A DNA stretch of 32,016 bases from Armatimonadota bacterium (GTDB lineage Bacteria; Armatimonadota; Zipacnadia; Zipacnadales; FEN-943): positions 1 through 32,016 of the forward strand of contig PMZA01000294.1 in the NCBI GenBank assembly GCA_003170595.1, written 5' to 3'. Made by a program: the position numbers and the translations under genes. Positions 22,933 through 32,016 of this stretch are shown here, in pieces (position 1 is the first letter of the stretch; each line of letters begins with the position of its first letter). Under the pieces are notes generated by a model. The model did no database searches and had not been told where the DNA came from. It saw only the letters and a list, made by a program, of their open reading frames with translations.

Positions 22933-24909
22933 ATGGCCGACTTCAAGGTAGTATCGGATTTTGAGCCCCAGGGTGATCAGCCGGAAGCCATCGAGGCGTT
23001 GGCAACGGGCATCGACGATAGCCTGCACCATCAGGTCCTCGTCGGCATCACCGGTTCGGGCAAGACCTACGTCATCGCGAAGGCCGTCGAGCAGGTTCAG
23101 CGGCCGACCCTCGTCATCGCCCATAACAAGACCCTCGCCGCCCAGCTTGCCGCAGAGTTCAAGGAGTTCTTCCCCAACAACGCGGTCGAATACTTCGTCA
23201 GCTACTACGACTTCTACCAGCCCGAGGCGTATCTGCCGCAGACCGATACCTACATCGAAAAGGACTCGCGCATCAACGATGAGATCGACCGGCTGCGGCA
23301 CTCCGCGACGCAGGCGGTCATGTCGCGGCGCGATGTGATCGTCGTGGCCTCGGTGTCGTGCATCTTCGGTTTGGGCTCGCCGGAGCAGTACGAAGAGGTC
23401 AGTCTGAAACTGAAGAAAGGCGAGTTGTATGATCGCGATGAGATGCTGCGGCAACTCGTCAAAATGCAGTTCTCGCGCAATGACTATGACCTCGACCGCG
23501 GCACTTTCCGGGCGCGAGGGGATGTCATCGAGATCCATCCCGTCGACCGCGATGAGATCGTGCGGGTCGAGCTTTTCGGCGATGACGTGCAGAAGATCGT
23601 GGTGCTCGATCCGCTGACCGGCGAGGTCATCGAGGAGCGCGGCGAGCTGATGGTCTTCCCCGCGACGCACTACGTCGCCAGTCGCGATCGGATCGAGAAG
23701 GCGCTGGTGGCCATCGAAGAAGAACTCGAAGAGCGGCTGGTGTGGTACCGCAAGAAGGATCGCGTGCTCGAGGCCCAGCGCATCGAGCAGAGGACGCGCT
23801 ACGACCTGGAGATGATCCGCGAGATCGGGTACTGCCAGGGCATCGAGAACTACTCCCGGCATTTCGATGGGCGCTCGCCCGGGCAGCCGCCATATACCTT
23901 GCTCGACTGGTTCCCCGACGACTTCCTGCTCGTCATCGACGAGTCGCACCAGACAATTCCGCAGGTGCGGGCCATGTACGCGGGCGATCGCTCGCGGAAG
24001 GAGAACCTCGTCGAGCACGGGTTCCGACTGCCGTCGGCTTATGACAACCGGCCGCTGACGTTCCCCGAGTTCGAGGAGCGCGTGAACCAGGTCATCTACG
24101 TTTCCGCGACGCCGGCGCCGTATGAGCTGCAGCGGGCCGAGAAGGTCGCCGAGTTGATCGTGCGGCCGACGGGGTTGGTCGATCCCGAGATCGACGTGCG
24201 GCCGACGGCCGGGCAGGTGGACGACCTCGTCGCCGAAATCAGGAAGACGGTGGCGCAGGGGTACCGCGTGCTCGTGACGACGCTGACGAAGCGGATGTCC
24301 GAGGACCTCACCGAGTACCTGGCGGAGCTGAGCTTCCGCGTCCACTACCTGCACTCGGATGTGGAGACCTTCGAACGATCCGAGCTGCTGAGGGACCTGC
24401 GGCTGGGCGAGTTCGACGTGCTGGTCGGGATCAACCTTCTGCGGGAAGGGCTCGACTTACCGGAGGTCGGCCTGGTCGCCATCCTCGACGCCGATCAGGA
24501 AGGCTTCCTGCGGTCGACGACGTCGCTCATCCAGATCATGGGACGCGCGGCGAGAAACGTCGACGGGCGCGTCATCATGTACGCCGACCGCATCACCGAC
24601 TCGATGCGCAACGCCATCGACGAGGCCGAGAGGCGGCGTCACAAGCAGATCGAATACAACGAGCAGCACGGCATCACGCCGGCGACGGTCATAAAGGCTG
24701 TGCGTGACGTCATGCGCGCGGATGAGGAGCGGAAGACGACGGCCGTTAGGCGCGTGGCTCCGCACCTGGCAGCGGTCGCTCCGCCGGATCAGTTGTTCGA
24801 GGTCGTGCGGGAACTGGAGAGGGAGATGCGGGAGGCCGCGGAGAAGCTGGAGTACGAGAGGGCGGCGGAGCTGAGGGATGAGATTGAGGAATTGAAGCAG
24901 TTGCTGTAA
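22933..24909 (+). CDS. uvrB: Excinuclease ABC subunit B
   Basis: '[36 protein letters not shown]', '[40 protein letters not shown]', C-terminal UVR motif. Confidence 0.99.
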   Translation: MADFKVVSDFEPQGDQPEAIEALATGIDDSLHHQVLVGITGSGKTYVIAKAVEQVQRPTLVIAHNKTLAAQLAAEFKEFFPNNAVEYFVSYYDFYQPEAYLPQTDTYIEKDSRINDEIDRLRHSATQAVMSRRDVIVVASVSCIFGLGSPEQYEEVSLKLKKGELYDRDEMLRQLVKMQFSRNDYDLDRGTFRARGDVIEIHPVDRDEIVRVELFGDDVQKIVVLDPLTGEVIEERGELMVFPATHYVASRDRIEKALVAIEEELEERLVWYRKKDRVLEAQRIEQRTRYDLEMIREIGYCQGIENYSRHFDGRSPGQPPYTLLDWFPDDFLLVIDESHQTIPQVRAMYAGDRSRKENLVEHGFRLPSAYDNRPLTFPEFEERVNQVIYVSATPAPYELQRAEKVAELIVRPTGLVDPEIDVRPTAGQVDDLVAEIRKTVAQGYRVLVTTLTKRMSEDLTEYLAELSFRVHYLHSDVETFERSELLRDLRLGEFDVLVGINLLREGLDLPEVGLVAILDADQEGFLRSTTSLIQIMGRAARNVDGRVIMYADRITDSMRNAIDEAERRRHKQIEYNEQHGITPATVIKAVRDVMRADEERKTTAVRRVAPHLAAVAPPDQLFEVVRELEREMREAAEKLEYERAAELRDEIEELKQLL

Positions 24910-24920
24910 GGCTAAGGGTC

Positions 24921-26876
24921 ATGGCGGAGACTGAGGTCGAGGAAGGCGGGAAGCAGTCCCGTGCCGAGGAGGCTGAGGCTCGGAGGCTCGCGCTCGTCGA
25001 GAAGGTCGCCACGGTCCCTCGCGCGCCCGGCTGCTACCTCATCAAGGACGCCTCGGGGCAGATCATCTACGTCGGTAAGGCGCGGGACCTTCGCGCCCGC
25101 CTGCGCCAGCACTTCGCTGAGGGGCGGTCGATGCATGCGTGGCATGAACTGATGCTCAGGCATGCGGCGGACTTCGAGTACATCGTCACCAACTCCGAAG
25201 TCGAGGCGCTGCTCCTCGAGAATACCCTCATCAAGAAGTATCGGACGCGGTACAACATCCGGCTGGCCGACGACAAGTCGTACCCCTACCTGCTCCTCAC
25301 CGATGAGCCCTATCCGCGGTTGGTCCTCGTGCGCGATCTTCCCGAGCAGGCGACCACGGCGCGGCCCGGTCAGCGGCGCGGGTTCCATGATCCCAAGCGC
25401 CATGAGGTCCTATCGCTCGCGGCGGGGAGAATCTTCGGGCCCTATGCCGATGCGCGATCGATGCGGCAGGTCATGCGACTCGTGACTCGGCTGTTCGGGC
25501 TGAGGCAATGCAATAAGGTGCTGCGAGGCGAGCCGGTGGGGCGGCCGTGCGTGAACAAGTTCACCCATGGCTGCGGGGCCTGCGTGGACATGACGCCGGA
25601 GGAATATCAGCAGCGCGTCGAGCAGGCGACGATGTTCCTCAGCGGGCGGACCGATGAGATGGTGCATGACCTCGAGCAGAGGATGACCGAGGCCGCCGAG
25701 AAGATGGAGTTCGAGAAGGCGGCGGTCCTGCGGGACCGGCTTCGGGCGATCAGGCGATTGACGCAGGATCAGACGGTCGTCACGCAAGATACGATGGACC
25801 GCGATGTGCTGGCGGCGGTGCAAGAGGCCGACCGCGCGATCGTGGCGCAACTTGTCGTGCGCGCGGGGAAGCTGCGGTCCCAGAATCAGATGGTGTTCAC
25901 GCAGGCGAACCGGCACGGGCCGGAGGAGGCCCTCGTCGCCTTCATGACCGAGCACTATCCGCACGGCGCGACCATCCCCCGGGAGATTCTTGTCAGCCAC
26001 GACCTCGCCGAGGCGCCGGAGTGGGAGGAAGTGCTGACCGAACTGCGGGGCGGACCGGTGACCGTGAGGCGGCCTCAGCGGGGCGATGGGCGCAAGCTCA
26101 TCGAGATGGCCACGCGCAACGCCGAGCTTGCGGTGGCGAGGCTGGTCGCGGGTGAGGTGGAGAGCAAGCGGGTGGCGAGAGGCGCGGTCGAGGACCTCGG
26201 GCAGGCGCTGTCGATGCGTGAGCCGCCGAGGCGTGTCGAATGCTACGACGTATCAAACACCGGCGGGCATGAGATCCTCGGATCGATGGTCGTGTTCACG
26301 GATGGGATTGCGGACAAGAAGGCGTACCGGCAGTTCCGCATCCGCACGCTCGAGGAAAAACCTGACGACTATGCGGCGATGGCGGAGATGATCGAGCGGC
26401 GGATAGTGCGGGCTGAGCGCGGGGATGAGAAGTTCCTGCCGCTGCCGGATGTGATGCTCGTGGATGGCGGGAAGGGGCAACTCGGTGTGGCGAGGGATGC
26501 GCTTGAGGCGCATGGGCTCGATGGCATCACGGCCGCTTCGCTCGCGAAGGAGTTCGAGGAAGTGTACGTGCCGGGGATGGATGGGCCGCTGAACATGGAG
26601 CATCACCGGCGCGCGCAGTTTCTCCTGCAACGGCTGAGGGATGAGGCGCACAGGTTCGCCATCACGCAGCACCGGAAGATCAGGGACAAGAAGATGACGG
26701 AGTCGATCCTCGAGAAGGCGCCGGGGATTGGGCCTGCGAGAAGGAAGGCGCTGCTGAAGGCGTTCCCGTCGGTCGAGGCGATCAAGCAGGCGAGCTTGGA
26801 TGAGCTGACGCAGGTGCAGGGGATCAGCCGGACGACGGCTGAGGCCTTGAAGCGGTATCTGGTCGAGAGCATGTGA
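24921..26876 (+). CDS. uvrC: Excinuclease ABC subunit C
   Basis: GIY-YIG domain 'APGCYLIKDASGQIIYVGKA.DLRARLRQHF'; Cys cluster 'CNKVLRGEPVGRPCVNKFTHGCGAC'; UVR motif; 'VDGGKGQL'; 'DEAHRFAITQHR'; C-terminal HhH. Confidence 0.98.
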   Translation: MAETEVEEGGKQSRAEEAEARRLALVEKVATVPRAPGCYLIKDASGQIIYVGKARDLRARLRQHFAEGRSMHAWHELMLRHAADFEYIVTNSEVEALLLENTLIKKYRTRYNIRLADDKSYPYLLLTDEPYPRLVLVRDLPEQATTARPGQRRGFHDPKRHEVLSLAAGRIFGPYADARSMRQVMRLVTRLFGLRQCNKVLRGEPVGRPCVNKFTHGCGACVDMTPEEYQQRVEQATMFLSGRTDEMVHDLEQRMTEAAEKMEFEKAAVLRDRLRAIRRLTQDQTVVTQDTMDRDVLAAVQEADRAIVAQLVVRAGKLRSQNQMVFTQANRHGPEEALVAFMTEHYPHGATIPREILVSHDLAEAPEWEEVLTELRGGPVTVRRPQRGDGRKLIEMATRNAELAVARLVAGEVESKRVARGAVEDLGQALSMREPPRRVECYDVSNTGGHEILGSMVVFTDGIADKKAYRQFRIRTLEEKPDDYAAMAEMIERRIVRAERGDEKFLPLPDVMLVDGGKGQLGVARDALEAHGLDGITAASLAKEFEEVYVPGMDGPLNMEHHRRAQFLLQRLRDEAHRFAITQHRKIRDKKMTESILEKAPGIGPARRKALLKAFPSVEAIKQASLDELTQVQGISRTTAEALKRYLVESM

Positions 26877-26895
26877 GACGAAGCGAGGTGACGGC

Positions 26896-28137
26896 ATGGC
26901 CTGGTGGCCCGAGAACGAGGTCGAGCTTAACGCCCGCCGCGTGATGGAGTACGAGTACGTGCGCGAGGTGCTCGACTATGGCTGGCACAACACGCGCGGG
27001 CCGGGCTTCACGGGGCGGCTGGAGGCAGCCTTCGCGGAACGCTTCGGCGCCGAGTATGCCTGCTCGCATAGCAACGGCACGGCGACCATGCACTCGTGCC
27101 TCATGGCCGCCGGAGTCGGGCCAGGCGATGAAGTCATCATCCCCGCGCTGACCGCGGCGAGCACGGCCTTCGCCGTCATTCACCAGAATGCCGTGCCGGT
27201 GTTCGCCGATCTGGACGCGGATACCTTCGAGATCGATGCCCAGTCGATTCGCGAGCGCATCACCGAGCGGACGAAGGCGATCATCACCGTCGCGCTCTAC
27301 GGCATGGCCCCCGACATGGACCCGATCCTGGCGATGGCGAAGGAGCGCGGCATCGTCGTCATCGAGGACAACGCGCAGTGCTATCTGGGCGAGTACAAGG
27401 GGCGCATCGTCGGCAGCATCGGCGACATGGCGAGCTTCAGCTTTCAGGGATCCAAGCACATCACCTGCGGCGACGGCGGCATCACAATCACCAGCGACGA
27501 GCGTCTGGCGGAGGGGATACGCAAGGCGGCGGTGCTCGGGTATGCGACGCTGACCGCCAAGCCGGGCGCGACGACGGTGCCGAAGGAGATCAGGCAGGAC
27601 CCAGCCTTCGAGAGGCACGAGCGGCTTGGGTGGAACTATCGCATGCCCGAGATATGCAGCGCCGTCATGCTCGCCCAGCTTGAGCGGCTCGACGAACTGG
27701 TGGCGTGGAGGTGCGCCGTCGCGGACGGGTATCGCGAGATCCTGGGCGGGTGCGATTGGCTGAAGGCGCAGGTCGTGCCCGAGGGCGTGAAGCACAGCTA
27801 CTGGGCGTACGCGGTGAAGCTCGATACCGAGGAGGTCACGTGGCATCAGCTTCGCGACAAGATCGTCGAGTTCGGGGGCGAGCCCGTGTATGGGGCGTGG
27901 AGGCCGGTCCATCTCGAGCCGGTCTTCCGCGAGGAGAGGTTCTACGGGAAGGGCTGCCCGAATCACTGCCCGCTGTACAAGGGTACGCCGCAGAAGTATG
28001 AGGCGGGACTGTGCCCGGTGACTGAGAGGATCCAGCCGCGCCTGTTCCAGTTCCGCACCAACTACACGAGGGATCGCGCCGGAAGGCAGTTCGATGCGGT
28101 GGCCAAGGCGACTGCGTACTTCGATGGGAGGCTATAG
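26896..28137 (+). CDS. DegT/DnrJ/EryC1/StrS family PLP-dependent aminotransferase
   Basis: 'EYACSHSNGTATMHSCLMAAGVGPGDEVIIPALTAASTAFAV', 'VIEDNAQC', 'FSFQGSKHITCGDGGI'. Confidence 0.96.
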   Translation: MAWWPENEVELNARRVMEYEYVREVLDYGWHNTRGPGFTGRLEAAFAERFGAEYACSHSNGTATMHSCLMAAGVGPGDEVIIPALTAASTAFAVIHQNAVPVFADLDADTFEIDAQSIRERITERTKAIITVALYGMAPDMDPILAMAKERGIVVIEDNAQCYLGEYKGRIVGSIGDMASFSFQGSKHITCGDGGITITSDERLAEGIRKAAVLGYATLTAKPGATTVPKEIRQDPAFERHERLGWNYRMPEICSAVMLAQLERLDELVAWRCAVADGYREILGGCDWLKAQVVPEGVKHSYWAYAVKLDTEEVTWHQLRDKIVEFGGEPVYGAWRPVHLEPVFREERFYGKGCPNHCPLYKGTPQKYEAGLCPVTERIQPRLFQFRTNYTRDRAGRQFDAVAKATAYFDGRL

Positions 28138-28204
28138 CGGCCGTATATCGGAGGACGTGGGGCGGGAGCGTGGAATTGGTTGGCGCATGGGGGGCACCGG
28201 ACGA

Positions 28205-29617
28205 ATGAGCGATGAGAAACGGGATGCCGGCGCACTGGCGAGACTGCCTCAAGTCGGGGCGCTGATGGATGGCGTCGCGGCGGCTGAGCTTGTGGCGAGG
28301 CATCCGCGGGCGCTGGTGAAAGAGGCTGCGCGGCGCGCGATCGATGAGGCGCGGAAGACGCTGCTAGGCGGGGAGATGGCGGCGGCGCCGTCGGCGGAGG
28401 TGCTTGTCGCGCGGATGAAGGAGATGCTGGAGGGCGAGCTTGCGCCGAAGCTGCGCGCGGTCATCAACGCGACGGGCGTCATCGTGCATACGGGCCTCGG
28501 CAGGGCGCCGCTCGCTGGTGAGGCGATGGAGGCTGTCGCGCGGACGGCGTCGGGGTACTGCAATCTTGAGATCGAACTGGCGGAGGGGCGGCGCGGTCAC
28601 CGGTACGAGATCGTCGAGGACCTGATCCGCATGCTCACCGGCGCGGAGGCGGCAGAGGTCGTCAACAACAATGCGGCGGCGGTCATGCTTGCGCTGCGCG
28701 CGCTGACGGCTGGGCGGAAGGTCCTTGTGTCGCGCGGGCAGTTGATCGAGATCGGCGGGGCGTTCCGGCTGCCGGACATCATGGCCGAGAGCGGGTGCAA
28801 GCTCGTCGAGGTTGGGACGACGAATCGGACACGCCTCGAAGACTACGAGCGGGCGATGGATGAGGAAACAGCGGCGGTGCTCGTCGCGCATCCGAGCAAC
28901 TACAAGATCGTCGGCTTCCATGAGGAGCCGGGGATCGCCGAGTTGGCTGAGCTGACGAATCGCGCGCATGTGCTGCTGATCCATGACCTCGGGTCCGGGG
29001 CGCTGGTGGACCTGGCGAAGTATGGCGTGGCCCATGAGCCGACGGTGCAGGAGAGCCTGGCCGACGGGGCGGACGCCGTGTGCTTCTCGGGCGACAAGCT
29101 GCTAGGCGGGCCGCAGGCGGGGATCATCGCCGGTCGGCGCGAGCCTGTGCAGATCGCGCGGCGGCATCCGATGGCGCGGGCGATGCGCGTGGATAAGATG
29201 TGCCTCGCCGCGCTCGAGGCGACGCTGCGGCTGTACCTGGATGAAGAGAGCGTGGCCGAGCGGGTGCCGGTGCTGAGGGCGATCAGTGCGCCCCTGCCTG
29301 AAATTCGCGAGCGGGCCGGTCGGGCGTATGAGGCGATCATGTCGGTGGCGCCGGCCGGGGCGATGATCAAGATCGATGATGAGACGGCGCGAGTGGGCGG
29401 CGGGGCGATGCCGGAGTACGACCTGCCTTCCGTCGTGGTGAAGATATGGCCGCCGGAAGGCCTGGGTGCGGAAGAGGTGGCGCGGCGGCTGAGGACCGGG
29501 CGGACGAGCGTGTATCCGCGGGTGGCGGAGGGTGCGGTGGTGCTGGACATGAGGACTGTCGGCGAGGGAGAGATCGGGGCGCTGGTGGAAGCGGTGGCGG
29601 CGGCTCTGCACGGATGA
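28205..29617 (+). CDS. selA: L-seryl-tRNA(Sec) selenium transferase
   Basis: N-terminal 'LARLPQVGALMDG' domain, 'INATGVIVHTGLGRAPL', 'VNNNAAAVMLAL', 'SRGQLIEIGGAFRLPDIM', 'CFSGDKLLGGPQAGII' (PLP Lys). Confidence 0.95.
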   Translation: MSDEKRDAGALARLPQVGALMDGVAAAELVARHPRALVKEAARRAIDEARKTLLGGEMAAAPSAEVLVARMKEMLEGELAPKLRAVINATGVIVHTGLGRAPLAGEAMEAVARTASGYCNLEIELAEGRRGHRYEIVEDLIRMLTGAEAAEVVNNNAAAVMLALRALTAGRKVLVSRGQLIEIGGAFRLPDIMAESGCKLVEVGTTNRTRLEDYERAMDEETAAVLVAHPSNYKIVGFHEEPGIAELAELTNRAHVLLIHDLGSGALVDLAKYGVAHEPTVQESLADGADAVCFSGDKLLGGPQAGIIAGRREPVQIARRHPMARAMRVDKMCLAALEATLRLYLDEESVAERVPVLRAISAPLPEIRERAGRAYEAIMSVAPAGAMIKIDDETARVGGGAMPEYDLPSVVVKIWPPEGLGAEEVARRLRTGRTSVYPRVAEGAVVLDMRTVGEGEIGALVEAVAAALHG

Positions 29618-30534
29618 CGAAAATGAAGAAGCGCGTCTTTGAGATAAGGGTACCTGCGACGACCGCTAACCTCGGGCCGGGGTTCGATAGCCTGGGTTTG
29701 GCGATGCGTATATACAACCGCGTCACGCTGACGGTCGGCGGCGATGATGGGATGGAGATCGAGGGGTATGGGGCGGACGAACTGCCGCGGGATGAGAGCA
29801 ATCTGATGGTGCGGGCGGCGAGGATGCTGGCTGAGCGCGAGGGGCAGGCGCTGCCGCCGATGCACTGGGCGGCGCAGCACGACATACCGCTCGCGCGTGG
29901 GATGGGGAGCAGTTCGGCGGCGATCGTGGCGGGGCTCATGGCGGCGGATGCGGCGTTGGGGCTCCGAGGATTGAGAGGGCCTCTCACCCACCTCGCGGCG
30001 GAGATCGAGGGGCATCCGGACAACGTGGCGCCGGCGCTCGTCGGCGGGCTGACGATCTGCATGCCCGGGTCCGAGCCGATGGAGGTCGTGCGCGTGAGGC
30101 CGCTCGAGGGGCTGAGGCTGGCGCTGCTCGTGCCGAACTACCAACTCAGCACGGAGAGCATGAGGCGAGTGCTGCCGCGCGAGGTGGCCTTCGTCGACGC
30201 GGTGTTCAACTTGTCGCGCAGCGCGGCGATGGTCGCTGCGCTAGAGCACGGGCTCTGGACGACGCTGAAGGAGGCGTGCCGCGATCGGCTGCATCAGCCG
30301 CAACGGATGGAGTTGATGGATGGGATGAAGGCGATCTTCGAGGCGGCGTATGAGGCTGGAGCGCATGGCGTCGCGGTGAGTGGGTCCGGGCCGACGGCGG
30401 TAGCGTTCTGCACCGAAGGCGCCGATGTGATCGCGCAGGCGATGCTCAAGGCCGCGAAGAGCGCGAGGGTCGAGGCAGAGACGAGAGTGACGCAGCCGGA
30501 TCTGGATGGGGCGACGGTTACGCAGAAGGAGTAG
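29614..30534 (+). CDS. thrB: Homoserine kinase (GHMP kinase)
   Basis: 'VPATTANLGPGFDSLGLAM', 'PLARGMGSSSAAIVAGL', 'HPDNVAPALVGGL', 'GVAVSGSGPTAVAFC'. ATGA overlap with the selA stop. Confidence 0.94.
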   Translation: MTKMKKRVFEIRVPATTANLGPGFDSLGLAMRIYNRVTLTVGGDDGMEIEGYGADELPRDESNLMVRAARMLAEREGQALPPMHWAAQHDIPLARGMGSSSAAIVAGLMAADAALGLRGLRGPLTHLAAEIEGHPDNVAPALVGGLTICMPGSEPMEVVRVRPLEGLRLALLVPNYQLSTESMRRVLPREVAFVDAVFNLSRSAAMVAALEHGLWTTLKEACRDRLHQPQRMELMDGMKAIFEAAYEAGAHGVAVSGSGPTAVAFCTEGADVIAQAMLKAAKSARVEAETRVTQPDLDGATVTQKE

Positions 30535-30539
30535 AGAAG

Positions 30540-31784
30540 ATGGCGGACGATTGCGCGAAGCTTGGCGAGATCATCGAGGGCTACCGCGACCAGGCGGTGG
30601 CCTGGCTGACCGACCTCATCCGATACCCGAGTGTGCAGGGGCAGGAAGCCGAGGCGCAGGCGTATGTGCTGCGGACGATGAAGGAGATCGGCCTCGATGC
30701 GGTGTATCGCGAGATCCCTTCGGACCTCGTCGACGACCCCGAGTATTCCTTCAGCGAGAACATGTCGCCCTATGCCGGGCGGAGCAATGTCGTCGCGCGC
30801 GTCGGCGCCGGGACTGGGCGGAGCGTCATCCTGCAGAGCCACATCGACGTCGTGCCTGCGAGCGGCTGGGACGATGGGTACACGCCGCAGTACGACGGCG
30901 AGTGCGTGATCGGGCGCGGATCGGCAGATGCGAAGGGCGATGTCGTGACGATCCTCGTGGCGCTTGCGGCCCTGCGTGACGCCGGGTTCAAGCCGGCCGG
31001 GTCGATCGAGGCGCAGGTGGTCATCGAGGAAGAGGTCGGCGGAAACGGCGCGCTGGCGCTTATCCGGCAAGGGTGCAAGGCCGATGGCGTCGTGGTCGTC
31101 GAGGCGACGAACATGAACGTCTTCCCGGCCAACCGCGGGGCCATATGGTTCCGCGCGAAGACGACCGGGCGAGCCGTGCACATGGGGCGGCGGCATGAGG
31201 GCGTGAACGCCATCGAGAAGATGGTCGAGGTCATCAACCGGATGCTCGCGTACGAGAAGGTCCTCGTCGCCGAGAGCCAGGGGCAGCCGATGTTCGAGCG
31301 GTACGCGGCGCCGGTGCAACTGTGCCTCGGGACGATCAAGGCGGAGGGCTGGCCGTCGATGGTGGCGGGCGAGTGCACGATGGAAGGCGGCGTCGGGTTC
31401 CTGCCGAACAAGAGCATGGCGCGGATCAAGGAGGAACTGCTCGCGGCGGTGATGGCGACGGAGGATGAGTGGCTGCGCGAGCACTTTGAGCTGACCTTCC
31501 CGAAGCTGCACAACGATTCTTTCGCGTGCGATCCGAAGCATCCGCTGCCGGTGACGATGAACGAGGCGGCGCTGGCGTGCGGGCAGGCGTCGGAGATCTA
31601 TGGATGGAACGTGAGCTGCGACGCGCGGCTGTACGCGAAGCTCGCGGGGCTGACCACGGTGGTGTACGGGCCGGCGGATGTGTCGCAGGCTCATTCGGTG
31701 GGCGAGCGAATGAAGATGGACGACCTGCTCGCGGCGGCGAAGGGCTTGGCGACTTTCCTGACGAGGTGGTGCGGCGGTGCGTAA
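30540..31784 (+). CDS. M20 family metallopeptidase/deacylase (ArgE/DapE-like)
   Basis: 'VILQSHIDVVPASGWDDGYTPQYDGECVIGRGSADAKGDVV', 'VVIEEEVGGNGAL'. Confidence 0.92.
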   Translation: MADDCAKLGEIIEGYRDQAVAWLTDLIRYPSVQGQEAEAQAYVLRTMKEIGLDAVYREIPSDLVDDPEYSFSENMSPYAGRSNVVARVGAGTGRSVILQSHIDVVPASGWDDGYTPQYDGECVIGRGSADAKGDVVTILVALAALRDAGFKPAGSIEAQVVIEEEVGGNGALALIRQGCKADGVVVVEATNMNVFPANRGAIWFRAKTTGRAVHMGRRHEGVNAIEKMVEVINRMLAYEKVLVAESQGQPMFERYAAPVQLCLGTIKAEGWPSMVAGECTMEGGVGFLPNKSMARIKEELLAAVMATEDEWLREHFELTFPKLHNDSFACDPKHPLPVTMNEAALACGQASEIYGWNVSCDARLYAKLAGLTTVVYGPADVSQAHSVGERMKMDDLLAAAKGLATFLTRWCGGA

Positions 31785-32016
31785 GGTGGCGACGGTGGCG
31801 GTGCTGGTTGCGATGATGATCGCAATAGCGGCGGCGGCGTGGGCGCAGGGCGGCGCGGCTTCGTCAACGAGCAAGCTCGGCGAGTGGCTCGAGGACAGGA
31901 TGGATGGGATCCACGTGATTGGGAAGATCGGCGTGCCGGGGATTGTGCTGGCCGGGTGCGTCGGGCTCTACAATTTCTTCCGCAAGCCGGTTGAAGCGAA
32001 GCGGCACAAGATACGC
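31777..32016 (+). CDS. Small secreted/membrane protein, C-terminus beyond window edge
   Basis: Open frame to the right edge: (V/M)RKVATVAVLVAMMIAIAAAAWAQGGAASSTSKLGEWLEDRMDGIHVIGKIGVPGIVLAGCVGLYNFFRKPVEAKRHKIR. Signal peptide plus TM segment; GTG start overlaps the M20 gene by 8 nt. Confidence 0.55.
   Translation, partial: MRKVATVAVLVAMMIAIAAAAWAQGGAASSTSKLGEWLEDRMDGIHVIGKIGVPGIVLAGCVGLYNFFRKPVEAKRHKIR

Overview
High-GC bacterial chromosomal window, probably from an uncultured environmental lineage. The DUF6785-like protein, the many secreted carbohydrate-active-like proteins and the dispersed 'CTCAGGATGACA' and 'CCGCGGGCTNNNAGCCCGCGG' intergenic elements are compatible with Armatimonadota/Planctomycetota-type genomes, but I cannot prove the taxonomy. 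The + strand, left to right, carries an outer-membrane-like protein, HD hydrolase, FMN reductase, small membrane protein, acpS, LptF/G permease, SGNH hydrolase, ceramidase-like protein, beta-helix protein with a CBM-like doublet, and a TolB-like lipoprotein. The - strand carries a probable six-gene glycan uptake/degradation operon (18772 down to 9975: fused ABC ATPase-permease, permease, sugar-binding lipoprotein, GH-like protein, secreted unknown, alpha/beta hydrolase). It also carries a DUF6785-like membrane protein followed by a Cys-rich miniprotein, UPF0280, and a small HTH protein. The right third (+ strand) is uvrB, uvrC, a DegT-type aminotransferase, selA, thrB, an M20 peptidase and a truncated gene. 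No rRNA, tRNA, CRISPR array, transposase or recognised defence system was found. The observations most worth checking are: the NBD-NBD-TMD fusion whose second Walker B Asp is replaced by Ile; a dispersed ~78-91 bp repeat family whose copies bracket a small HTH gene and lie next to a compositionally atypical membrane-protein gene; a Cys-rich miniprotein linked to the DUF6785 gene; and selA without other Sec genes in view. I see no clear evidence for a wholly new system.
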